Source of the DNA: Amylostereum areolatum
Taxonomy: Eukaryota; Basidiomycota; Agaricomycetes; Russulales; Stereaceae
Assembly: GCA_012932865.1 (NCBI GenBank)
Contig: SAXG01000003.1
Location: forward strand, 1,488,001-1,552,000
Length of the DNA stretch: 64,000 nucleotides
Direction of reading: 5' to 3'
The notes beneath the pieces are model-generated. The model was not told the origin of the DNA and ran no database searches. It saw nothing but the letters and a program-made list of their open reading frames with translations. Position numbers and translations under genes: made by a program. Below are positions 1 through 9,611 of the stretch, piece by piece (position 1 is the first letter of the stretch; each line of letters opens with the position of its first letter).

Positions 1-1279
1 ACCTGCAAGCGAACAGCGATAACGTAACGTCAGAACAGAAAATTAAACATACGTTCGGGGAACACGAAAATGCTGCTCACCGTTGATGGAGGGGAAGAAA
101 ATTTTGCCCCAGTGATAGGTGCACTCGGTCGCGCGGGGATCGTTATGACCAAATGGGCGGACAGAGTATATGGTTGAGCACCGGTCACACTTGACACGGG
201 CACCTTCTGCGTTGGGATAGTCACCGCCTTTACCCCATGCTTCGGGGATGTCGACGACGTAGCCCCATTGTTGCATCTCTTCTTTCGTGAGGATGAGGGG
301 GGCAAGTTGGGAGGGGGTGATACGTTGAGAGCTAATAGAAGATGCCAAGGCAGCGCGAGCAGCGAGATCTCCGGCTGTGCCAACAGAAGGGTGCGAGGGA
401 TGAGTGGGGATGGGACGAGTTTTCAATGTAGCGATCGAGGAAATTATAGCCTGTATGAGATATGAGCGTCTCATCACTGCTATCGTGAGTAGATGAGTAG
501 ATGAGGTAGCCTACATTGCGATAGGTAACCTTGCTTGAGCGGGTGTATATTTCCTCTTCCTGCCTGAGCGCATGCTCGGCCGCAATCCCCGGCTGCTGAG
601 GCAGGACGGCATCGTAGAGAACAACAAAATGGTCGTAGAGATTCTGGAGCATGGTCTTGATAGGAGCAAGTAAGTTTTCGAGCATGAGCGAGGGGGTGGA
701 AGTAAGGGGAAAGAGGGAAAGAGGGGGATGCAACAAAGGATCGCGAGGGGCGAACACGTTGTTGGGGTCGTGTGCGAGGGGGGCGTGGAGGGGGTCGAGA
801 AGCTTATATACAGACCTGTCGTGCGTTTACGGGTACTTTGGATTGGGCTGCATTTACCCGCAGAACAGGGGCTCCCGTCTACATTATACGGAAGATGATA
901 GGAGGGAGTGAGACGGGGGGGAAAGGAGTCAACATACCGGCGTGTGGGATGCGGTGGGCAGTGCAACGGGTCTTGCAGCGGTGCCTACTCTCTGAAGTTT
1001 TGTTGGACGTTCAGCCGAGGAGGAATCAAGTCTCCGCCGACTAGAGGAAGCCGCGGACGTAGATGCTGCAAGAGAACGGGCAGGAGAAGCTGTTCCTGCT
1101 GCTGGTCGTTTAGCAGGTATGGTTGTAGATGGTGCTGCGACGATGGGCGGGGCATATTTAACGACGATGGGGGCCTGAACGACGTGGGGACTATGAGAAA
1201 AGAGGCAATATGGTCGTTCGCACGACGGTTTATGAGGGCAGGGCAAGTTTGAGTGGAAGAGGCCGAGAGATGAAAACAT
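1..1279 (-). CDS. REX3: RNA exonuclease 3 (Rex3-like), partial at left edge
   Basis: This is the N-terminal part of a Rex3-type 3'-5' exonuclease, a DEDD-family enzyme that trims small structured RNAs. The protein starts MFSSLGLFHSNLPCPHK at 1279, followed by a Cys-rich stretch, a low-complexity Pro/Ala linker, then LRVNAAQSKVPV and TMLQNLYDHFVVLYDAVLP. Further on, LTKEEMQQWGYVVDIPE and a zinc-like block (CDRCSTIY ... CTYHWGK) match the Rex family N-terminal region. Introns are phase-consistent, for example TYRN joined to AIISSIA near 450-510, and a GTGAGC...CAG intron near 3-80. The catalytic exonuclease domain lies beyond position 1. It is divergent from the ceramide synthase gene. Family assignment is confident; some exon borders are approximate. 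Confidence 0.82.
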
Positions 1280-1721
1280 GGCAGGAACAACGGCAGTCAG
1301 TGTCGGAGGTAGCGATGGGGCTATGAACGCGCGCAAAAATCAAGTCCGAGGAGGATTCTCGTCGGCTCCTCGCTGCTCGAGGACGACGAGGACGACGGGG
1401 ACGGGGGACGCGGCATGGACACAACGAAAAGACGCGCGAGCCGACCGCTGCCGACGGTCGGACCGAGCCCGACGCCCCAAATCAAGTTGACGCGCCTAAT
1501 CCAACGCGGTGACGGTGACCCCGACCACGACGTCCGACGCTTCACTGACTCGCCTTCTGCTCACCGCGCCCGTCCTCGCCCCACCCGCCCTACCATGGCT
1601 CAACGACGAGGTCGCTCAAACACGATAAACCGCATCGAGTCCGTTTCTTTTTCTTTAGAGCTCCTCCCGCTGACATACTCTGCTCAGAAATGACCCTTCG
1701 CATCACCTTGCTGGCCCGTTC
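1280..1721. other. Divergent intergenic region, REX3-like / ceramide synthase
   Basis: About 440 bp separates two divergent starts. An ATG at 1595 opens a short reading frame (MAQRRGRSNTINRIES), but no splice I tried joins it in frame to the downstream exons. It may be an upstream ORF or an unresolved 5' exon. The sequence is pyrimidine-rich, as is usual upstream of basidiomycete genes. I see no defined binding site. Confidence 0.4.
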
Positions 1722-3168
1722 ATGCCTCAGACGTGCGTTTTCTTCCACATTCTCCCGTTTTCTTTCCTGATCACTCTAAAACAGGCCCGTCGATACACCA
1801 CGTTCCAGTCCCGTACCCGTTGACCGTCGCACCCCAGTAGCAATGCCCGACAGCATCCCCAAATCTGAAGGTTTTTGGCGCGACATAGTGACCGCGCGCT
1901 GGGTCGTCGTCCCCGCATCTTCCTTTCGCATGCTTCTCTTTGTTGTAGTTCTTCACTTCCAATGGGTTTTCTTGACCCCGCTGTTCTTTTCCTCCCCCCC
2001 GCCTTCCCCCTTTGTCCCCCCTACTCTTCATCTCCTACCCGACCCCGTCTCCGACTGGTGACCCAAATGACCCTCGCTTCCGCAAGGGCTGGCTTGACAT
2101 CGCATTCGTTGCGTATTACATCGTGTTCTGGTCTTTCATTCGCCAGGTCATCACCATTCACCTCCTCCGTCCCGTTGCGCGCTATTTCAAACTTCGCACG
2201 GAGGCTAAGCTCGATCGTTTCGGCGAGCAGGGATATGCCATGATCTACTTTGCTTTCTTCGGAGCATGGGGCCTACGCATCATGTCACAGCACCCGACTT
2301 GGTGGTATTACACGAAGGCATTCTGGATCGGTCAGTCTTACTTTCTTTCTTCTTTCGCGTAGTGACACGTCTGACCTCAACTGAACAGATTATCCACATT
2401 GGCAGATGAAACCCGAGCTCAAACGCTATTATCTCATGCAAGCAGCCTATTGGTGCCAACAGCTCGTCGTACTTGTTCTTGGACTCGAGAAGCCGCGAAA
2501 GGATTATAATGAACTCATCGCCCATCACTTTGTCACCCTCTGGCTCGTCGGGTACGTTTTCCATCCCTTGTCATCACTTCGCCATCAACCATGCCTTGTG
2601 CAGCTGGAGTTATGGAACCAACATGACCTTGATTGGGAACGCGGTTTACGCCTCCATGGACATCCCTGACGTATTTCTTGCCTTCTCCAAACTTCTCAAC
2701 TACATTCGTTGGGATCGCACTAAAGTCGTCACGTTCACAATTTTCATCGGCATCTGGACGTGAGTTGGTTTGTTCCCTGAACCATTCCTTCCATCATAAC
2801 ACCATGTTCTTGAATCAGTTATTTCCGGCACTACCTCAACCTTGTCATGCTTTGGTCTGTGTACAAAGAGTTTGACCTTATCCCGGAGAATTCCAAACGA
2901 TGGGCGCCCGAGGATGGTGTCTGGATGGTCGGATGGATGAAATGGCAAATCTTTACGCCTATCCTGTTTCTCCAGTTCCTCAACCTTTTCTGGTATTGTC
3001 TCATGCTTCGCATTCTGGGGAGGTGTGTTGCTATCATGATTGTCTACTCCGGCGGAGGTATTGATTGCGACGGTGTCCAGGGCCATATTCGACAGCGCCA
3101 CAGGCGACGAACGCTCTGATGACGAGGACGAAGGGGAGGATGACTCGCAGGAGAAGAAGGACGAGTAG
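1722..3168 (+). CDS. LAG1: Ceramide synthase (LAG1/LAC1 family, TLC domain), with apparent 1-base frameshift
   Basis: Ceramide synthase acylates sphingoid bases with fatty acyl-CoA in the ER membrane. Visible blocks are [38 protein letters not shown], the Lag1 motif core [10 protein letters not shown] with paired His, [17 protein letters not shown], and a last exon with acidic tail [16 protein letters not shown], as in other fungal members. Several hydrophobic helices are spread through the protein. Introns of about 50 nt split the TLC domain. The start is uncertain: ATG 1722 joins by a GTGCG...ACAG intron to the exon at about 1788, while ATG 1843 is an in-frame alternative. Between 1994 and 2021, in runs of C and T, the frame must gain one base, and no AG acceptor exists there to explain it by splicing. 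See findings. Confidence 0.85.
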
Positions 3169-3487
3169 ATGCTTAGCGTCTTCGAACATTCTCCTCAAAA
3201 CAAAACGATAACGTGCATCTTGGGTTCCGTACTACTTCGACACTCCCTCCGCCTTTCAGTCGGCCTAGAAATGAGCATACCATCACGTTCAAGCCAAGTC
3301 ACACTAAAGCTTATATTCGTGACATGCGGTGCTATGCTTTAACGCAAAACGAACCGTGCATTCGCCGTACACCTATTCGATGGTTGGAGACCGCTATAGT
3401 ATGATACAGATGAGGCATACAAATGGAGGGAGTCGACAAATTTTCGAGACTTGATATACTATGAGATACAGATCAACTGGCATGCCT

Positions 3488-5117
3488 TCAAATTTCCGCT
3501 TTCACCTCAATCACTCCTGCGCCGTCTGTCTTAGGGGCAGCGTTTTCCTTGTCTTTGCAAGCGGTCGAAACAGCATTTGGTTGCTGTCTGCCGAGCCAGT
3601 CCTTGTTGAGGATCCCCGTCTTGGGATTATACGGGTAGCAGGCCATTTCATCGTCCATCTCGTCCTCGCTATCCCCGTCTGGCATCTGTACCTTGACGCC
3701 GTTGATGACGTACTTTGGCCAGCGGGTTTCGCGTTGGGTGTCCAGGGGGTCGCCGGAGGCCATGCTTTTGAGTGCAAGATGCGTGTACTACGAGAAGAGC
3801 GATTCACGTTCTGTAAGATTGAAGGGATGGTAGACGTGAACTCACACGAGCGTCATTCCCCGCATTGTGCAGGTTCCGGGAAGGGATCTTGAGCTGGTTG
3901 CACATTTGTTGGAGGGACCGCGTATTGTGGCCTTCTCCTTCGAGTGCGCCGTATAGACCCGCGGTGTCAACTACGAACAACCCGGGGGTGCACGTCTCTG
4001 GAAGGATATGAGACAACCCCTCCAGAGGTGCTTCGACAGATTTTCCGCGAAGATATCTATGGAGAAGGTGGGACATTAATGGAGATGCACAATGTAGGGA
4101 ACAGGATTGGGCCCACTTGAGGTCCTGGGAAGGGTCATGGAAGATTAAGAAGACGCTCTCATGACGGAAGAGTTCATTGAGGATCTCGTTAACCCGTTGT
4201 TTGAATGCCACTTTATTGACACGCTCCGACGTCCCATAGTCATAATCCTTCGGGAAAGTTTAACACAAGACATTCAGAAGAGATAAGAACTCACCCAGCG
4301 ATGCTGAGCAACGAACGTGTTTCGAAGGTTCCGGTTTTCTTCGACAATGAGATGGCCGGTCTGCTCTACAATTTCGCCGTTCTCCCACCAGCTCATGCTC
4401 CATCCAAATTCGGTGAGAGCAGTGTGGTCACGGTCCCACGCTTCGAAGTCAATCGCACACCAGACGCCCTTCTTGTGTGACCAGAGCGTGCGCACGCGCT
4501 CGAAGGTAAGTCGGCGCGCGACCAAGCTCGAGTCCGCGCCGCCCTTCTTGAGTTTCTTGTTGAGCTTATCAATTTCCTAAACCCAATAGACGTCAGATCG
4601 ATTAGTACGACGAACAGATAACTGGACATACAAACCTTGATCGCGCCTTTCAACTTCGCCGCGTCTTTGTACACGACAGGTGCCAGAGTCGCGAAGCTTG
4701 ACTTTCGGAGGAGACAATCGGAGTATGGAAGAGATATGAGCTTCTTCGTCAGACCCATTTCATGCAACCAATATCGGATATATTCGACTTGGGCGGATGA
4801 GAACAAGAGACGCGCCTCGCCGGAGGGGAAGGTTCCTGAGTGTGGCGTGTCAGGATTGCACGTGTAGACGTGCACGACGCGCACAAACCAATGGATAGCT
4901 CGATACCATCCTTTACTGGAACGCGTAGCGGGTGCTCAGGATCTACGAGGGCCTCGTAGGCTAGGATAGATTTCAAGGGGTACGCCTCTTCCTGGTCCAC
5001 CACTTGCGCCCTGTGATCTCTTCAGTCGCTCGCACAAAAGAAATGGATGGATGATACATACCACTCCCACCATATGTCACTGTATCGATACCAACCAGCG
5101 ACAAGAACATGGGTCAT
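3488..5117 (-). CDS. Gfd2/YDR514C-like DEDD nuclease-fold protein
   Basis: This protein has an RNase H-like exonuclease fold of the Gfd2/YDR514C-like C-terminal family. The acidic positions of a DEDDh exonuclease are visible in order: VWCAIDFEAWDRDH (D..E), IFHDPSQDLKWA (D) and HNAGNDARV (H...D). The C-terminal tail is acidic (DSEDEMDDEM) and ends KAEI before the stop at 3488. The start ATG at 5117 sits in ACCACCATGA, and the next exon joins as WWEW then AQVVDQEEA. A 68-nt intron then brings KGWYRAIHWFVRVVHVYTC into frame. The biological substrate is unknown; yeast GFD2 was found through mRNA export genetics. It is divergent from the CENP-A gene, 247 bp away. The family call is from motif memory. 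Confidence 0.72.
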
Positions 5118-5364
5118 GGTGGTTAAAGGGTAAGGAGCGGCTGCTGCGGCAACGAGGCGCGACTTAGCCAAAAACAAAGACGGCGAGGTGACCCAATCCG
5201 GAAACATGTCACGCGCCGTTCTTTGGTTCGATGTTCGAACGCGCTCCGTTTCTCTGTTCAGTGCAGCAGTGTTCACTTTTCTTTTATTCTTCTCTTCCTC
5301 TCCCTCGTCCCCGTCTTGCTTCTCTCACACGCACCGCGGTACCTTCCACCTTCACGACCGTCAC
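5118..5364. promoter_or_regulatory. Short divergent promoter region of nuclease and CENP-A genes
   Basis: Only 247 bp separates the two start codons. The CENP-A side is rich in CT tracts (5283-5330). The CENP-A frame stays open upstream to an ATG at 5188, but the conserved-looking start is ATG 5365. I see no TATA box. Confidence 0.35.
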
Positions 5365-6114
5365 ATGGCCCAGACTGCTCAGAAGGTGAAGCGCAAAGCT
5401 CCTGTAGAACATAGCTCCGACTCGAGTCCACCAGCGGCCAAGCGCACGAAAAGCACCGCGCGTAAGAGCACCGGCGGACGTCCTCCCCGCGGCCAAGCGC
5501 GCGAAGAGGAAGATGAGGATCGCGAAGAGGGACCTTCGCGTCGTGCGTTCCGCCCCTATCATCCTTGCGCCACAGATATCCTAATCACGCGTTCGACGTG
5601 TCTCGTTCGTGCAGGACGTTCCGGCGGCACAGCGCAGAATCAGAGCGCTCAACCTGCCCAGCGCAGACCGCGACGCTACAGACCGGGCACGGTCGCGCTG
5701 CGCGAAATCAGGAAGTACCAGAAAAGTACTGACCTGCTCCTCCGCCGCCTACCCTTCGCGCGCGTGGTGCGTCCCCTATATGTCATCGTTACGCGCTTGT
5801 GATGTTGACCTTGCTCGAATCAGGTGCGTGAGATCGCGATGGACATGATGACGGACATGAATGATTATGGCGAGATGGGTCTCCGATGGCAGAGCTCTGC
5901 GATCCTCGCGCTGCAAGAGGCGAGCGAGGCCTTCCTCGTCCACCTGTTCGAAGATGCGTGCGTCCCGTCCCCTCTCCAAATAACTCGCGACATACTCACC
6001 GTCCCGTTGCATTCCAGTAATCTATGCGCCATTCACGCGAAACGCGTGACGATCATGACCCGAGACATCCAGCTCGCACGTCGCATTCGTGGTTCATGGG
6101 GTGGCATACACTAG
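5365..6114 (+). CDS. CENPA: Centromeric histone H3 variant (CENP-A/Cse4)
   Basis: This histone replaces H3 in centromeric nucleosomes and marks where kinetochores form. The histone-fold C-terminus reads [36 protein letters not shown], a long loop-1 region ([18 protein letters not shown]), [28 protein letters not shown] and IQLARRIRG. The lengthened loop 1, the Trp before QSS, and AFLVHLFED (canonical H3 has AYLVALFED) are CENP-A hallmarks. The tail is Lys/Arg/Ser rich and diverges from H3. Exons are 5365-5542, 5615-5766, 5824-5957 and 6018-6114, giving about 186 residues. The first putative intron (5543-5614) is exactly 72 nt and has no stop, so it could also be read through. Confidence 0.9.
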
Positions 6115-6792
6115 CCCACGTCCTTCACTTTCCCATCTTCATCGATTTGTTTTCTGTGCCGTCTTCCGCACGTGTGCAATGCATCGTTCTCATTATTTGT
6201 TTGCTCTATCTACCTCCCCTCCGGCGATACCTTCCTTCCCTACACCTCACTTTACCACCAGTCGAGTAGCCACTGTTAACCCATGTACGCGATCGAATGA
6301 ATACTGTTCTACTTCTATCAAGAACTTGACGCGCACATCATTTGGACAGAACAGCTTTATTAACCGCAATAAGCCCCATGTACCTACGCGGCCAAAGCTC
6401 ATTAGCAAGTCATGCATAAAGCAGTGACAGAACTCGAGATGAGCCAAAGCGACGAACTTCAAAAAACAACGAGCGAGAGAATGGGGGATGAACCGACTAG
6501 TCATACTAAGTAGCTGTGGAAAATATTGTGACAAGCGAAAGTCCATGAAGATGCAAAAAGAGAAAAGGAGAATAAACAAGTGGGTGGTGACGACGGGAGG
6601 ATCCGTGATGAGGGCGAGTCCGAGCCAGAACATGGTACTCGAATGTCCGGGTCCAACCAGAAAGAAAAAGAAAGATATGCTGTTGTGGTTGACAAAAGAT
6701 ATACGTGACCCGACCTGCAATTAAATGCTGGGTAAGGCTATTGGGACAGTTATAACGTGCGCAGGAAACCTCAGAATGGGGGCATAAAGCAA
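6115..6792. other. Convergent intergenic region
   Basis: About 680 bp lies between the 3' ends of the CENP-A gene and the coiled-coil protein gene. It is A/T richer than its flanks and probably holds both 3' UTRs. I see no gene or repeat. Confidence 0.5.
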
Positions 6793-9291
6793 TCAAGAGA
6801 CGGTCGTCTGCCGACGAGTAGAGTAAGGTCGACTCGTCGAAGGGGTGGAGGATGAGGACGCAGATCGCGGCATAGAAGGCAGCGGGGAACCGTGGTGGCT
6901 CATCTGGGCCGGCGTCGACATTCGGGGTCTGCGATCCGAAGGGGTTGGCGAAGGGGTAGGCAAATAGGCAGGATGACCATGGTCGTCGCTACCGGCTCGG
7001 TGGTGTGCACGCCCACGTGAGGCTCCAGCCCCCGCCTGATAGACGCGGTCTGAGCTATGGTTACGGGATGGGCTTCCGCTTGAACGAGCGGGGGAGGAAT
7101 TCCGGGAGCGCGAGGCGCCATGGCTCATAAACGGTGCAGAAGGCGGAAGGAGGGGCATGTCCATGGACATCACATATTGGGGCATCACAGGCATCATGGG
7201 CATCGAAGGATAAGATGGCATTGTGGGGAAGAAGGGCATTGAGTGGTACGATTGCATTGGAGGCATCGTAGGAATCGGAGGGACCGGTGGAACAGGAGAT
7301 GCGCTGGTAGGCCACCCGTAGTGGTACATGGAATTGCTGGAACGCATTGATGACTCCGACATACCAGACGTGCGCCTGGTTGTCCGACGTTCTCGATGAG
7401 CATCCTCCGTCGAAGAGATGCTGTGGGTAGAAAATGTGGACGGTGGTCGACTTCCATTGACAGACTTCGTATTGTCCTGGTGTGAACTACCGGAAGTTTC
7501 CAGCCGCGGACGGGTGCTGTGTTGAGAAGAGGCCTCGGAATGCTTGCGATCATCATACGCAGGTCGGGAGTACGCATCACGGGCGTTGCGCTGAGCCTCG
7601 CGTACAGAGGATGACGAAGGCAACGCGTGCTGGATCTCGCGCCTTGCTCGGGCGGCCGCAAGCTCTTCCGAGTACTGTTTTCGCTTCCGTTCCTCGTCCA
7701 TGGCACGTTTCTCCTTGTCCCAAGCCCTCCTTTCCTCCTCCCATTGCTGACGCTCGGCCTCAAACTTGAGCCTATCCTCTTCTTGCCGTCGACGCTCGCG
7801 TTCCTCACGCAAGAACCGAGCCTTTTCCTCCCGTTTCTTCTGGACGCGCATGACGTATCCCAAGGGAACTTGATCTTCCTTGTCGATGTTCTCAGCAAAA
7901 CGGACCCCGCGCTTGGTACCCGCTGAGTCTGGGGCCGTAGGAGAGCTAGGAGAGACGGTGATCGTTTGACTGGACGACCCTGACCGGAGAGCAGGTTCGG
8001 TCGCGTCGTTCAAAGGACGTAGAGGAGACGGAAGGGCCTTGTATGGCGTTGGTTTGAGGGGAGCAGAAGCGGAGAGGGATGCTACAAACAAGGGTGCGTC
8101 AGATTAGAATCGGGTAGAAAAGGTGCATATAGAGCATACGCACCAGCTAGGTTGGATGAGCTGCTCGAGGCCGACAAAGAAGGTTCCCACGTGTGATCAT
8201 CAACAGCGGGGGGCGAGATGAGCACGTCGAGCCCCGTTGTGGCGTGATCAGAGTCGATACCAGCCATCTCCTCCAGTGCAACAGAAACCTCCAATGCCCA
8301 CACCCCGAATCCTGATCCCTGTACGGGTCGTCGGTCAACGGTGCCCGTGGTTTGGTCGGGATACCAAACGGCAGTACGTTCTTCAAAGTATGGACGATTA
8401 ATCCATCTGTGAAGACCGCGGCTATACGGCTTTATATTCCGGGGGTCTAGGCGCGCGCCTTCGTCTGGCTGCGGTCTTGTACGTCTTGCCGCCTTGGTGG
8501 ACAGTCGCGGACCAAATGTGGCGAGGAGGCGCTGATCTGTCGGGGAGAGTTCGTTTCGTTGGATCCGTCCAAGAACGTTGGCTTTATGCATTGACGTCTC
8601 CAGGGTATTGCGGGGTGTTAAGAACACAGAATGGTTGGACGAGCGTGGGAAGAGAGGGGCGTCAGGGGAAAGAAAAAGCGGCGGGGACGAAAAGGGTGGA
8701 GCAAGGTTGTTTGCGGTGAGCGCGGTAAGGTACTCGCGAGGCGGGAGTGGATGGCCTAGTTGTGATTGAGACTGAGGCGTGGTCGGCGGAGCCTCCGAAT
8801 TCGATGATGACGAAGATTCGGAGGTGTCATCGTCTGAGTCCGCCGTTTGACGGTTGAGGTCGACTCGGGGAGTAGCACGGGGGGCACGCGTAGAAAGCTG
8901 AGGGAACAGGGGACGGGACGGGGAGAGCCTCGGGCCAATAAGAGGAAACGGTACTGCTGCCTGGACTTGTTGCGACTGGGGGCTTGTTCCCAGTCCAGGG
9001 AAACCACTTTTTGGTGGGGATCGACCGACCCATATGGCTGGCGCCGTCGTCCTCGGGGGTTTGGAGGGACGCTGAGCCGGTGGATGAAGAGGAGGAATAG
9101 TGACCTTCGAGGGAGGGCAAAGGTGGGTCTGTTGAGACGGTGATCCGAGAAACGGTGCCAAAAAGACGAGGGTTCTTCTTGCTGGGAAGGAGAGGGGGAG
9201 TCGAAGCCTTTGGATCCGGCTGGAGAGAGTCCTGAGGACGTTGCTTGTCCTTGTCAGAGCGACGCGAGAAAACAGAGGCGATGCGCCGCAT
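6793..9291 (-). CDS. Unrecognised low-complexity protein with charged coiled coil
   Basis: I do not recognise this protein (about 790 residues, three exons). The N-terminus MRRIASVFSRRSDKDKQ is basic. It joins through a 52-nt intron (8898-8949, acceptor CCTCAG) to a Ser/Pro-rich region containing TPRNTLETSMHKANVLGRI and a possibly folded block with HRWINRPYFEER and GFGVWALEVSVALEEMAG. A second intron near 8092-8143 leads to a long Glu/Arg/Lys coiled coil starting at KKREEKARFLREER. Next come Ser/Arg linkers, a Met/Pro/Tyr-rich block (PTMPSYPSMPMMPVMP) and an SR-like C-terminus. The GVRFAENI motif before the coil resembles a short conserved linear motif. No membrane segment or enzyme motif is visible. 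It may be a scaffold or cytoskeletal adaptor, but that is inference only. Confidence 0.75.
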
Positions 9292-9611
9292 GATGAAAGG
9301 TGGAAGAAACCCGACGAGGACTTGGATGAGCTCGCGGTCTCAGGCAGGGCCAGGGGCCAGGGACGGGATGTGGAGTGGAGACTCAGAGGACGATGAGGGA
9401 AGAGTTCAGAAGGACATTGCGAGAAGGGAAAAGAGAAGGAACGACTTGGGTAAGACGGAAAAGAGCTCGAGCGGATTTCGTCAGCGGATGGCGAACGCGA
9501 CGGACGGCGAACAACGGCGGTTGGCGCAACCCAGGTTTCAGTTTCGACGGGCGGCCATTCAATGCCCTCTTCCCTTATCCGGTATCCAGCAATACACGTC
9601 CTTTACGTAAT
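9292..9611. other. Intergenic gap between two minus-strand genes
   Basis: This 320-bp stretch lies downstream of the RRN7 stop and upstream of the coiled-coil gene start. It should hold the 3' end of RRN7 and the promoter of the next gene. I see nothing distinctive. Confidence 0.4.
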
